Positions 44,971 through 58,249 of a stretch of 64,000 bases of DNA are shown here, piece after piece. The notes under the pieces were generated by a model. The model saw nothing but the letters and a program-made list of their open reading frames with translations. It did not search any database and was not told the DNA's origin. The stretch comes from Tubulanus polymorphus. Its lineage: Eukaryota; Nemertea; Palaeonemertea; Tubulaniformes; Tubulanidae. The translations under genes and the position numbers were made by a program. The stretch lies in assembly GCF_964204645.1 (NCBI RefSeq), contig NC_134035.1:310001-374000 (forward strand), in the 5' to 3' direction. Each line of letters opens with the position of its first letter. Position 1 is the first letter of the stretch.

Positions 44971-45611
44971 CATCTTCAAACCTCGAGACGCAGACTCTAC
45001 CCCGACTACAGAACCATCTTCAAACCTCGAGACGCAGACCCTACTCCGACTACAGTACCATCTTCAAACCTCGAGAAGCAGACTCTACTCCGACTACAGT
45101 ACCATCTTCAAACCTCGAGACGCAGACTCTACTCCGACTACAGTACCATCCTCAAACCTCGAGACGCAGACTCTACTCCGACTACAGAACCATCTCCAAA
45201 CCTCGAGACGCAGACTCTACTCCGACTACAGTACCATCTTCAAACCTCGAGACGCAGACCCTACTCCGACTACAGTACCATCTTCAAACCTCGAGACGCA
45301 GACTCTACTCCGACTACAGTACCATCTTCAAACCTCGAGAAGCAGACTCTACTCCGACTACAGTACCATCTTCAAACCTCGAGACGCAGACTCTACTCCG
45401 ACTACAGAACCATCTTCAAACCTCGAGACGCAGACTCTACTCCGACTACAGAACCATTCTCAAACCTCGAGACGCACTCCGACTACAGTACCATCTTCAA
45501 ACCTCGAGACGCAGACTCTACTCCGACTACAGAACCATCTTCAAACCTCGAGACGCAGACTCTACTCCGACTTCAGAACCATCTCCAAACCTCGAGACGC
45601 AGACTCTACTC
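44971..45611 (+). repeat. 44-bp minisatellite (cctcgagacgcagactctac)
   Basis: About 14.5 units; one is shortened near 45473. The unit length is not a multiple of 3 and no frame has a stop, so two long frames (241 and 226 codons) cycle through the same peptide. Not taken as coding. Confidence 0.97.
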
Positions 45612-45966
45612 GTCATTATTTCGTTTTGCCGCATGTTATAAAAAGTAACGTAAATAAATAAACGTCCATATATAAAATGCTCTCTTTAATAAAATCTCTT
45701 TGTCTCGGGCACTTTGCCCCGGAAAGGACTCTCCCCTCTCACAACTTCCACTTGCCCCGGACTCTCGTACAACTTCTCACGTTCAAGGAAAGGACAAAGT
45801 CAAAAAGGAAAGGACAAACGCAAAGTACAATCAAAGGATTTATTCCAAATTCAAAGTAGGAATTTGTTACAGCTTGTTTGCAAAAGTAAAATTCAACATT
45901 TTATTGAAACGAACAAAATCAAAATTCAACATTTTTATTTAATCAACAACCAATAAAATTTTATTT

Positions 45967-46035
45967 AAAATACGGGATTTGAACCACCAACCACTGTCTA
46001 GCAGTCCAGCACCCTACCCACTACGCTATAGGGAC
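45967..46035 (-). mobile_element. tRNA-like SINE head
   Basis: On -, A-box tagcgtagtgggtaggg and B-box ggttcaaatccc; the middle resembles a serine-type arm (ggactgctag). The acceptor arm pairs poorly. SINE or tRNA pseudogene. Confidence 0.6.
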
Positions 46036-46153
46036 GTACTGACAGCCTACAGGGGAACTCATATTTATCCATTGCTTAAGCAAATTTTATCAAAAAAATA
46101 ATGCCATCTACCGGGCGAGACAGGAACTAGTTCCTATCACAACCCGGTAGATG

Positions 46154-46805
46154 GTGGAGAATGAGACCAGAGATGAGAGATGAGATGAGTATGAGAGATG
46201 AGAATGAGAAATGAGTATGAGAGATGAGAATGAGAGATGAGGATGAGATGAGGATGAAAGAGTGAGATGAGGATGAGTATGAGATGAGAGATGAGTATGA
46301 GATGAGTATGAGAGATGAGGATGAGAGATGAGTATGAGATGAGGATGAAAGAGTGAGATGAGTATGAGAGATGAGGATGAGAGATGAGAATGAAGTATGA
46401 GAGATGAGGATGAGAGATGGCTATGAGAGATGAGGATGAGAAATGAGTATGAGATGAGGATGAAAGAGTGAGATGAGTATGAGAGATGAGGATGAGAGAT
46501 GAGAATGAAGTATGAGAGATGAGGATGAGAGATGGCTATGAGAGATGAGGATGAGAAATGAGTATGAGAGATGAGAAATGAGAATGAGAAATGAGTATGA
46601 GAGATGAGTATGAGAGATGAGTATGAGAGATGAGTATGAGAGATGAGTATGAGATGAGGATGAAAGAGTGAGATGAGGATGAGTATGAGATGAGTATGAG
46701 AGATGAGTATGAGATGAGGATGAAAGAGTGAGATGAGGATGAGTATGAGAGATGAGTATGAGAGATGAGTATGAGAGATGAGGATGAGAGATGATAGAGA
46801 GAGAC
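46154..46805 (+). repeat. Purine-only minisatellite (gatgagtatgaga)
   Basis: About 650 bp of irregular gatgag/tatgag/gatgaaagagt modules; nearly all purines plus T on this strand. It gives open frames on - (SHTHLSYSSLILI) that are not genes. Confidence 0.97.
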
Positions 46806-48244
46806 AGAGGATAGGATTGTATATCACCTGAACTTCTATGTTCCTCGTTGTTTTCTATCCGGCAGATTCTAGATGCCGTCAGTAGTTTTAGTTTTACAGT
46901 TTTTAGTTCAAACAGATATTTATCCCATCAGCAGCAAAGTCATCACATAGTTAGTCCTCGTGGACATAAAGTTCACTATAACTGAAGTCAAGTTCTCCCA
47001 ATATTTGTTCGTTTGTTTGTTTATCCTCCCGGTGAGTTCTAACGCTGCCAACACATATTTTATCCAGTTCATCTGATGTAGTCCTGATCATCAAACACAA
47101 ACGTCAATAATTCCATCCTAATGATGACAAACATCCTAAAAGATATAAATGAAACTTTATAGATTTGAGGCAACCAATCAGTTATACACAGTGTAAAAGT
47201 TAAGTAAAGTTACTGGTGTATCAGAGAAATGGTAGGCTACTCCCCAAAATGAGTGTCAGGGGTCAAATATTTTTTGTCTCCGATTTTGATGAAATTCAGT
47301 ATAAACATGTATTCTTGGGTGTTGATCACAAATCTGAACGAATTTTTCGGATCTGAGGCCCAGAAAATGAGAAATTCGAATTATTGGGGGACCCCCTAAA
47401 TTTTCAAAAGGCCTTGGACCCCAGAGTTTTCGAGATATTCAAAATCTGATTGCAGATTTGGAATCAGCACCCCTGAAAATATAAAGGACTAAAATTTCAA
47501 GCAAATCGAAGAGATTCGGTTTTTTGGCCAAAAATGGCAAAAATCTAAGGTGTTAGTCCAGGAGTTTTTTTTCGGCGAAAAATTTTTTTTCCCTGATTCC
47601 TTCTAAAATTGGTAGGAATATGTATTCTAAGGTGTAGATTCCGGATCCGCAATCAGATTTTGAATCGGAATTCATCTTCATGGGCAAATATGGGTTTTAA
47701 TGCCCAAAATATGCACCCCAAAAATGGGGTACAAAGTCAAAATTTTTTTTTGGCCCAATTTTAATGACACTTAGTGCAGACATGTTTTTTGGGGTGCTGA
47801 TTACGAATATGGGGTTAGATTTTGGATCCGAGGCAACTAAAATGAGATATTCAGGATTTCGTGTTTTGACCCCCTTAATTTCGTCACAAATTTTGATGAA
47901 ATTTGCCTGGGAAATTCGGCCCAAAATCGAATTTTATTCAATGATCAAATATTCAATTAATTTTTAAGGTAGAAATTGATGCTCTTACTAAAACCCTGTA
48001 TTATAATTCCTGCAACAGAATTACAGGCTGCTTCAAATAACCACATTGACAATTCTTATGAAATGCAGTGAACAGTGTTTACAGATAAACTGCTTTCTCA
48101 TAATTGTTTTGGAAACTTATAAGAAATTCTACTCACACACTCACTAGCCCTTGTCTAGCAGTAATGGTAGTCCACTGAGTTCCACAAATCCACACCTCCT
48201 GGAGTCCACCACTGACTGTATTTTTATGAGTATCAATCCACTTA

Positions 48245-48372
48245 TAGTCCGGTTAGTTGACTAAATAGTCCAGTTAGTTCACATATAGTCTGGTTAGTTC
48301 ACTAGTAGTCCAGTTAGTTCACTTATAGTCCGGTTAGTTGACTAGAAGTCCAGTTAGTTCACTAGTAGTCCG
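48245..48372 (+). repeat. agtccggttagttcac minisatellite, unit A
   Basis: About six imperfect ~22-bp units; the homologous array in unit B (51866-51935) has about three. Confidence 0.9.
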
Positions 48373-48514
48373 GAAGAAGTTCACTGAAGAAATAAAACTG
48401 TGATGAATTTCAGTTGAAGTCAACATCCAGTTTCGTGATGAAGTTTACACCACAGCCCGACAGGAAAACCTGAAATACTAAAATTGAAATCACATTAACA
48501 GGGAGACTGACTGA

Positions 48515-48945
48515 GAGGTTGAGGGAGGATGGGGTGAGAGGTTGGGGGAGGATGGGATGAGAGGTTGGGGAGGATGGGGTGAGAGGTTGAGGGAGTATGG
48601 GGTGAGAGGTTGGGGGAGGATGTGGTGAGGGGTTGGGGAGGATGGGGTGATAGGTGGAGGAGGATGGGGTGAGAGGTTGGGGGAGGATGGGGTGAGAGGT
48701 TGAGGGAGGATGGGGTGAGAGGTTGGGGAGGATGGGGTGAGAGGTTGAGAGAGGATGGGGTGAGAGGTTGGGGAGGGTGGGTTGAGAGGTTGGGGAGGGT
48801 GGGTTGAGAGGTTGAGGGAGGGTGGGGTGAGAGGTTGAGAGAGGATGGGGTGAGAGGTAAGGGAGGGTGGGTTGAGAGGTTGGGGAGGGTGGGTTGAGAG
48901 GTTGAGGGAGGGTCGGGTGAGAGGTTGAGGGAGGATGGGTGAAAA
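48515..48945 (+). repeat. G-rich minisatellite (gagaggttgggggaggatgg)
   Basis: Roughly twenty units of ~21-22 bp with repeated GGGG runs. The unit B counterpart (52060-52210) has only about seven. Confidence 0.96.
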
Positions 48946-51900
48946 GGGAAGCAAAACAGTACAATAACTCTGACATAGTAAAGGCTTAAGCAAAAGTTTT
49001 CAGCAGTTTTCAGTCACACTGGATTAACAGATTCACGTTTTACACAAGAGCCCAGCCTGTGGCAGTGGAAGAAAGCTGGTGTAACCTGCTGAACAAGATG
49101 TGGTGCTGGAGGAAGTTAAAGAACAGTTCATCAAGATTTGTGAAACTATCGCCTGCTGCACCATGTGCAATGCAAGCGGCTAGGGTAGTGCGGCCCGTGT
49201 AGGCTAGAAAGTGGTTTTTGAAACCGAGTGAGGTCCCTGTTCGTGTTAGCCTAGCACCTAGCCGTCGTTACCCAAACAACCCGGAACCCGTAGTAACAAC
49301 AACTGACTGATTCAGACTAAATTTGAGTAGGTCCCGGCCTCCACTGACTGTCGTGAAGTGTCTGCGAAGTCACTGGAGTGAGGTCCCCCTAAACTGTGTG
49401 TACCTGAGGACATGAAAATGAAATATCAAGCATGAATTTTTATCTTTTTTACCAATATCGAAATTCGTACATTTAGAATCAGCGTGGCTTTAAAGTCTTT
49501 ATCAATTGAGGGAATAGTTCACTGTAAATAAAGAATTAGCGATTGAATTGAGCCCGCTCCACAGTAAAATAGCGCGATTAATTCAATCTCGACCGTCTAG
49601 TGCTGCCGCTATGTATAACGATAGCGTGGAAAATGTGAACTAACATAATACTCGCTTGCCAGAGTCTTTGAACGGCAGGAGTGGACGAACTAATTACCGA
49701 TTGGCGGGCCGGATTCCGAGGAAAATTCTCAAACTCTGAAAACTGCTCTGAAACGTTCGAACCAAACAATTTTTCTATAAGAGAATGAGCCTTAAAAGAG
49801 TTAATTTGAATCGGGGTATTTCTAGTATGGTCTGGGAGAGAGCGACAGGTGTTTGTAAGTTCCCTGTTTATTTGCGCGTAAATAGAATATATCGAAGAAG
49901 AAATATTGACATTTTGTCAATTCTGATGATATATTATCATTAAAAAATGAAAATGAATAATTTATTCTGTATACAAATACTATATTTATTGATAAGTAAG
50001 TGAATTTTAGCTAAAAAAAATTAAATATGTTACCTAAAAATAAGGAAATATCATACAAAATTCAGAACGTATTCATAGTATCATATTTAATCAGAATTAG
50101 ACGACACACTGGTCTGTATTGTACGTAATAAGGACATTTAAATTCCGGCGGTAAATATGCGCTACTATTTTAGTTCACAGAAATTCCGCTATCGTTATTC
50201 ATAGGGGCAGCACTGTACGGTAAATATCTAACTCATCCTCGCTATGTTACTGTGGCATGCGAGCAATACAGATATTTTTCTTAGCCGATTTCGTTGATTT
50301 TCTAATACGATTCCATTGTATATGAATAATTCTACTATCGTTTAAGGTTTTTAGAAGGGGATTCTCTTTTTAAAACGAATTTCAAACCGTTTGTGATAGA
50401 ACTCTTTTGTCTGCGGAATGTATTAGCATCCATCAAAGCGCTAAGCTCACATGCCAAAGGAAGAATTTCAAGCAAATTAAATTTTATTCTCTAAAATAGT
50501 GCATTCAACTACCACTATTCACTGTAACCAGAAATAATGCTCGGAAACTATTAAAGAAGAGTAAATTTGAAGTCAAGTTCTCCCAATATTTGTTCGTTTG
50601 TTTGTTTATCCTCCCGGTGAGTTCTAACACTGCCAACACATATTTATCCAGTTCATCTGATCCTGATCATCAAACTCAAAAAGTCAATAATTCCATCCTA
50701 ATGATGAGAAACATCCTAAAAGATATAAATGAAACTTAATAGATTTGAGGCCACCAAACAGTTATACACAGTGTAAGAGTTAAGTCTAGTTACCGGTATA
50801 TCAGAGAAATGGCAATCTAAGGTAGGCTACTCCCCAAAATGAGTGTCAGGGGTCAAATATTTTTTGTCTCCGATTTTGATGAAATTCCGGTTAGACATGT
50901 ATTCTGGGGTGCTGATCACAAATCTGAACGAATTTTTCGGATCTGAGGCCCAGAAAATGATAAATTCGAATTATTGGGGGACCCCCCTAAATTTTCAAAA
51001 GGCCTTGGACCCCAGAGTTTTTGAGATATTCAAAATCTGATTGCAGATTTGGAATCAGCACCCTTGACAATATAAATGACTGAAATTTCAAGCAAATCGA
51101 AGAGATTCGATTTTTTGGCAAAAAATGGCAAAAATCTAAGGTGTGTTAGTCCAGGAGTTTTTTTTCGGCGAAAAATTTTTTTTCTCTGATTCCTTCGAAA
51201 TTTGGTAGGAATATGTATTCTGAGGTGTAGATTCCGGATCCGCAATCAGATTTTGAATCAGAATTCATCTTCATGGGCAAATAAGGGTTTTAATGCCCAA
51301 AATATGCACCCCAAAAATGGGGTACAAAGTCAAAATATTTTTTTGGCCCAATTTTAATAAAATTTAGTGCAGACATGTTTTTTGGGGTGCTGGTTACAAA
51401 TATGAGGTTAGATTTAGGATCCGAGGCTCCTAAAATGAGATATTCAGGATTTTGTGTTTTGACCCCCTTAATTTCGTCACAAATTTTGATGAAATTCGCC
51501 CGCGAAATTCGGTCCAAAAACGATTTTTATTCAATGATGTCAAATATTCAATTAATTTTTAATATTTAATTAATTTTTAAGGTAGAAATTGATGCTCTTA
51601 CTAAAAACCCTGAATTATAATTCCTGCAACACAATTACAGCCTGCTTCAAATAACCACATTGACAATTCTTATGAAATGCAGTGAACAGTGTTTACAGAT
51701 AAACTGCTTTCTCATAATTGTTTCGGAAACTTTTAAGAAATTCTACTCACACTCACCAGCCCTTGTCTAGCAGTAATGGTAGTCCACCGAGTCCCACAAA
51801 TCCACAGAGTTCAACACCTCCTGAAGTCCACCACTGACTGTTTTTTATGAGTATCAATCTAAATGGTCCTAAATGGACTAAATGGTCCGGTTAGTTCACA

Positions 51901-52059
51901 TATAGTCTGGTTAGTTCACTAGTAGTCCGGAAGAAGTAAAACTGTGATAAATTTCAGTTGAAGTCCACCACATCCAGTATTCGTGATGAAGTTTACACCA
52001 CAGCCCGACAGAGGAAAACCTGAAATACTAAAATTGAAATCACATTAACAGGGAGACTG

Positions 52060-52210
52060 ACTGAGAGGTTGGGGGAGGATGGGGTGAGAGGTTGGGGAGG
52101 ATGGGGTGAGAGGTTGAGGGAGGATGGGGCGAGAGGTTGGGGACAATGGGATGATGAGGTTGGGTGAGGTTGAAGGAGGATGGGGTGAGAGGTTGAGGAA
52201 GGATGGGTGA
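52060..52210 (+). repeat. G-rich minisatellite, contracted copy
   Basis: Same ggttgggggaggatggggtg unit as at 48515 in the second segmental copy. Confidence 0.95.
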
Positions 52211-53900
52211 AAAGGGGAGCAAAACAGTACAATTACTCTGACATAGTAGCCTAAAGGCTTCAGCAAAGGTTTTCAGCAGTTTTCAGTCCCCTGGTCACAC
52301 TGGTTTAACAGATTCTCGTTTTTCACAAGAGCCCAGCCTGTGGCAGGGAGAAAGCCATTGTAACTAACTGGTCGAGTCAGGGCCTGACTAGTGTGTCGTG
52401 ACGTGTTTGCGGTGGAGTGAGGTCTCCCTGTGCGTCCCCGGGGCCCTGAGTACATAAAATATGATGAATTCTTATCATTTTACCCAATTCAAAAGTCGTA
52501 CATTTAAAATCATCGTGGCTTTAAAGTCTTTATCAATTGAGGGAATAGTTCACTGTAAATAAAGAATTAGCGATTGAATTGAGCCCGCTCCACAGTAAAA
52601 ATAGTGCGATCTAATCTTGACCATCTAGTGCTGCCCCTATGTATAACGATAGCGTGGAAAACGTGAACTAACATAATACTCGCTTGCCAGAGTCTTCGAA
52701 CGGCCGTAGTGGACGAACTAATTACCGATTTGCGGGCCGGATTCCGAGGAAATTTCTCAAACTCTGAAAACTGCTCTGAAACATCTGGCCAAACAATTTT
52801 TCTATGAAAGAATAAGCCTTGAAAGAGTACTTTTGAATCGGGGTATTTCTAGTATGGTCTGGGAGAGAGCGACAGGTGTTTGTATGTTCCCTGATTATTT
52901 CTGCGCAATTAGAATATATCGAAGAAAAAATATGGACATTTTGTCAATTTTATCATTCAAAAATGTAAACGAATAAGTTATTCTGTATATAAATACTACA
53001 TTAATTGATAGGTAAGTGAATTTTAGCTAAAAGAATTAAATATGTTACCTAAAAAATTAGGAAATATCATACAAAATTCAGAACGTTTTCATAGTATCAT
53101 ATTCAATCAGAATTAGGCGCCACACTGGTCCGTATCGTACGTAATAAGGAAATTTAAATTCCGGCGGTAAATATGCACTACTATTTTAGTTCACAGAAAT
53201 TCCGCTACCGTAATTCATAGGGGCAGCACTGTACGGTAGATATCTAACTCGGCCTCGCTATCTTACTGTGGAATGCGAGTAATAAAGAGATTTTTCTTAG
53301 CCGAATTTCGTTCAATGTTTAATACGATTCCATTGTATATGAATAATTCTACTGTCGTTTAAGGTTTTTTGAAGGGGATCATCCTTTTAAAACGAATTTC
53401 AAACCATTTTTGATAGAACTGTTTTGTCAGCGGAATGTATTAGCATCCGGTAAAGCGATAGGCTCACATGCCAAAGGAAGAATTCTGAGCAAATTAAATT
53501 TTATTCTCTAAAATAGTGCATTCAACTACCACTAACACTGTAACCAGAAAAAATGCTCTGAAACTATTAAAGGAACAACTTTCTATGAAAGAATTAGGCT
53601 TAAGAGTAAATTTGAATCGGGGATATTCCTAGTTTCGTCCGGGAGAGAACGACAGGTTCTAGATGCCACACAGTTTTTTTTCAGTTGCCCTGTTTTTAGT
53701 TCAAAAGCAAATCGGTAGTGTCACATATTTAGTCCTCGTAAAGTTCACTATAACTGACGTCAAGTTCTCCCAATATTTGTTCGATTGTTTGTTTATCCTC
53801 TCGGTGAGTTCTAACGCTTGCCAACATCCAGTTCGATGTAGTCCTGATCAACAAACAAAAATGTCAATATATAGTTCCTAATGATGACAAACATCCTAAA

Positions 53901-55248
53901 AACAGACATGAGTCATTTTGGCCAAATTTTCATCTTCAGGAAAAATGTGGTAATGTATTCTGATGGTGAAGAGTAAGAAGTGAATGGTGATTGTGACCAA
54001 TTCTTGCTAAACTTGCGAAAACATTCCAAATTTAGACACATTACTTAGAGCTTCAAATTTCCACTCAGCAAAATTGATCCAAGATGGTTTAGATATCGTC
54101 ATACATGTATAGATCCCTCCAGTGGTGTATAGTAAAGTATCTGTATATTTTGTCAATAACTTTCATGTCACCAATGTTTTCAAAATGTTTTTATTTCTAT
54201 CTCGATTAACAAAATTATTTTTCCCCATTTACCATGTAAATGGTAGGCGAGTAATGGAATTATCTTGGCGATCTGGTTTTAACTACTCTTCTGTTCAAAA
54301 TGGTTTTAGCATTATATTTTTTTTCACTTTAAACATTTCAACCAGTTCACCATAGATCAACAAGGGAGAGGAAATTCAGAATAAGCTCTATAGAGAAGGG
54401 ATGTGCTTGGGGTCTATATCCCGAAGTGCTGGAGTTACATCTTCTTTCTTCACTTTTCCAAGATAAAACCAATGAATAAAAAGAAATTCATGGGGTTGGA
54501 TCATTCATAGCTATTGGATTTTATCCTCTTTCATTCATTTTTCACCTTCTGCTGTTCACAAATAAAATCCCGTTTTGAGAACAAAAATCCAAATGAACAA
54601 ACAACAAATATCAAACAATCATAAAAGGTCATGTTTTTCCAAATGAATTTAAACATATAAATACATCTCTATCTACATTTTTAGAACACACGTGTTTATA
54701 TGTAATCGTGTTCAAAATTATATACACTCTAACTCTTCAATGAAAATGAAAACATACAAAGTTTACATGACTTAATTAGACTTTGCCTGTTTAACATATT
54801 ATAAAAATGAGATCATATGAAATCGCGAGTAGCTATTTATTATCACTGCTAGTTTCTATTTAATAGATTGAATATATAACCCGAGTAACCATCATCAGTA
54901 TCAGTGCAAATCACAAAATACTGATAAAATCTTCCAACAAAATCACCCTCACGATTTTTATAAGTTTTATCTTTGTAACCTAGACAAACCTGGACTGTGA
55001 AAAACTGGAATGTTTCACAATCACAAAAACACAATCATAATATTTCAACATCAAGCCACTAGAAAAACAGGAATGTTTCAGAATCATCAAATTTTTCCCT
55101 TTACGGTTTTAATATAACTGTATTCATTATACAACAGTTTATCAAGATCTTTCTGTATCACAAGAAAAATCACACAAAATTCATCGTATATTTCCACATC
55201 AAATACTTCTATTTTATCGCTTGAACAACCTGAGTAATTATATATCAG

Positions 55249-55301
<53 letters not shown>

Positions 55302-56400
55302 ATATCTAGTGGCACGGAATGCAATTCACAAAATAGTAACATTTTTCAACAAAATCACCTCACTGTTCTATATCTTATTCTTGTAACCTAAACCATATTC
55401 CTATGCGGACTTTCGTAACCTGACCTTGAAACCTTAAATGAGGAAAATTCTTATAACAAGAAAAACGGGAATGTTTCATAATCACAAAAATCATCATAGT
55501 ACTTCCGCATTTAAATCTATTTATGCCACACCACTGGAAAAACAGGAATATTTCAAAATCATCAGATTTCTTCCTTCATGGTTTAACACTGTTTAACACA
55601 GTATCTAAATCTAATTGTTTCACAAAAATGTTTCCTATATTTTCACGCACAACAGTTTATCAAAATCTGTATCAAAATTTCTTTCAATGATTATTCCATT
55701 TCTTCATTTTACAGTTTTAATCGTATATCACTGTGTTTATCAGAATTTTTGTCAACTCTTTTCTTACAGCTACAAAACATTTTTCGACCAACACAAACTT
55801 CACACAAGTAATTCATAATCTCCTTTTCAATGAAATATCTATACCATAGATTTCTATAGTCTATTCAAAATTTCTATTACTCTATCTAGGTTTCTTCATT
55901 TTTCAGCAGTTTTTCACCGATCGACTCAAGAATTAAAGTCAATCAACTTCGATCAAACATTAAAGATTATTTGATAGATATTCAACCACACTAAAACAAC
56001 ATGAAACGCTTTAAATCAATCTCTTGAATAGAATCGTATTCATAATTCGACAATTCAGTTTATTTTCAGTTATTCACTTTTCTATGTCCAGTCCATCATA
56101 ATAAATATTCTAACTTCTAAAATTTACTGATTTACAATTCAATTATTCACCAAATATCCTAATAATATTCACCACAATCTCTAAACTCAAATTATTGACA
56201 GATCAACAGTTCAGTAATTCATCTACGTTTGTCTAAATCCTATTTCAGTGACTTCAAATTTGTAATCAAATATCACATATAAACCTGCACTAGATTATTC
56301 TAAACTTGACTCAACTGTTAACTACCCGGTATTCGATTTATGTTTGTATTATTCAAATCTGTTAATTCAACTGCTTCTTCACAATATTCTTTTCTTATTG
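53901..56400. other. AT-rich gene-free stretch
   Basis: Includes a (TA)n run at about 55255-55296. No reading frame or splice structure of note. Confidence 0.4.
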
Positions 56401-56407
56401 TCTAAGA

Positions 56408-56645
56408 TATTTATGCCTTATTTTCTTAGAAATTTTTTTTTCTTTTCTTACAATAATATATTTTTTTCCTTTCTTACAATAATATATCTTTTCCTTTCTT
56501 ACAATAATATATCTTTTCCTTTCTTACAATGATATATTTTTTTCCTTTCTTACAATAATATATCTTTTCTTTTCTTACAATTTATTTTTTCTTTTCTTAC
56601 AATAATAATATATTTTTTCTTTTCTTACAATAATATATTTTTTCG
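56408..56645 (+). repeat. ~26-bp minisatellite (ctttcttacaataatatatc)
   Basis: About eight imperfect units; related words recur near 58585-58640. Confidence 0.93.
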
Positions 56646-57111
56646 ATAATTCAAGCTTTAATGTTATCTTTTAGGTTTCTCAAAATATGTTTTATGTTTA
56701 ACATATCTCTCTTTATGTTTCCTACAATTTATTTTCTAATCATCTAAAATATCAATCCAAGTTTTTTTTTTTTCGAATACAAATATTTTTCAACCACTAA
56801 AATCCTGTAGTCGTCGTTGCTGAAGTTGTCGTCATCGTCGATGAAGCGTTTACGAATTTTAAAACGAGTCTAATTACGCGAAGTAACCAAACGTAGTAAC
56901 GAACGAACGAACGAGGCGATTCAGCTCCCTTAACTCCTTCCACTACCCGATTACACAACGTACACTTTCAACCAAATTTTTCTTTCTGGAAAATATCTCG
57001 AGATCGCAAGCGAGAAGGAACGCTAGCGAGTAATTTGTGCACTGGAACGTTTTTGATTCGACCTGTTTCGTTATTACTCGCGATCGTGACGTATTGGACT
57101 ATATACGACAG

Positions 57112-57241
57112 CCCTATGACAGATAGCGGGTTACTGGATCTACGACAGATAGCGGGTTACTGGATCTACGACAGATAGCGGGTTACTGGATCTACGACAG
57201 ATAGCGGGTTACTGGATCTACGACAGATAGCGGGTTACTTG
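57112..57241 (+). repeat. 26-bp minisatellite (gacagatagcgggttactgg)
   Basis: Five units with a 26-bp period, nearly identical. Confidence 0.97.
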
Positions 57242-57475
57242 ATCCTTGGTGTCTCAACTCAGTTCGTCTCGTTTCTTTGTTACTGATGAACATGACGTAT
57301 TGTATCATATAAGCCTTTTCGCTGTGGGTATCATTCAACTTTCATACTCGATATCGCATTGTATGAGACGGTCCCGTAAGACTGGATAGCATAGCAGGTG
57401 ACTCTCACGCATTTATATCAGACAGTCTCTTGACTGATAACAGCAAACCTGATGTTTCGATAGATTGAATTGTTT

Positions 57476-57612
57476 CTATGTTACTTTACATCGCAAGATT
57501 GATGTTTTGTAATCACATTGGTTTGGTACATTTTTTTCTGAATGCGATTTTTCACACTGTTCGGCACATCCTGCTTTACAGTTCATATCATAAAAGCAGC
57601 AAATTGTAGAAA
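57476..57612 (-). CDS. Candidate terminal exon, cysteine-rich, of the cassette cluster
   Basis: After ttgtttttcag the frame reads V-STICCFYDMNCKAGCAEQC then EKSHSEKNVPNQCDY.. with seven cysteines, and TAG at 57476-57478 (complement). Entered in phase 1 it continues the NWTNNSSKS frame of the 29-bp block across the 111-bp spacer. The two homologous blocks upstream end differently (ICCCYDMGRSKRK.., ICCCYYEPENTAS..). Family unknown. Confidence 0.35.
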
Positions 57613-57739
57613 CTGAAAAACAACAAAATAATCAAAATATAAATATAGATTTCAATCCGATCAAAATATTACAAAGCAACAAAGTAATTCAAATACAAGG
57701 AATTATGAGAAAGTAATATTTACCTGATTTGCTTGAGTT

Positions 57740-57920
57740 GTTTGTCCAGTTGATGGAACTGATAGCGATACCGTCCACGAGACGCAACTGATAGCAATAC
57801 TGTCCACGAGACGCAACTGATAGCGATACCGTCCACGAGACGCAACTGATAGCGTTACTGTCCACGAGATGCAACTGATAGCGATACCGTCCACGAGATG
57901 CAACTGATAGCAATATAGTG
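57740..57920 (-). repeat. 29-bp repeat block 1
   Basis: About five units of gatagcgataccgtccacga plus gacgcaact. Confidence 0.95.
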
Positions 57921-58249
57921 GATTTTGATTGATCAGATTTGTTCACACTGTACGACGTTGTTTTTGCGAAGCAGTGTTTTCCGGTTCATAGTAACAACAG
58001 CAAATTGGAGAAACTGAAATGATAAAACAAAATATAAATACAGATTTCAAACACATCAAAATATTACACAAAACTACAAATTTTAAAGTGAGAAGTGATG
58101 AGAAAGATAATTACCTGATTTGCTTGAGTTGTTTGCCCAGTTGACCGTTGAATGTTGGTGGAGTAATAGACTGAATGACTCCAAGATAGAGTTGACATTA
58201 GATCTGACCATTGAGTCGACATTTAGCCGAGAGTAGCGTTGGCCGCAGT

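Larger units (their letters stand above)
46867..53900 (+). repeat. Segmental tandem duplication, two units of ~3.6 and ~3.1 kb plus a partial third
   Basis: Unit A about 46867-50567, unit B 50569-53654, partial unit C 53655-53900. The anchor aagttctcccaatatttgtt occurs at 46990, 50575 and 53762; tctccgattttgatgaaatt occurs in A and B. B lacks ~200 bp present in A near 49100-49310 and has shorter minisatellites. No gene recognised inside. Confidence 0.93.

Noticed and set aside
44936-45661. Open frames of 241 and 226 codons
   Set aside because: Produced by a stop-free 44-bp repeat read in shifting frames.
45967-46035. Functional serine tRNA gene on -
   Set aside because: The arms do not pair into a full cloverleaf and no extended variable arm is present; better explained as SINE head.
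46108-46827. 239-codon - strand frame rich in Ser/His/Leu
   Set aside because: Complement of a purine-only minisatellite.
48410-48993. Proline/Ser/His-rich - strand frames (SHPILPQPL)
   Set aside because: Complement of the G-rich minisatellite; two frames are open equally.
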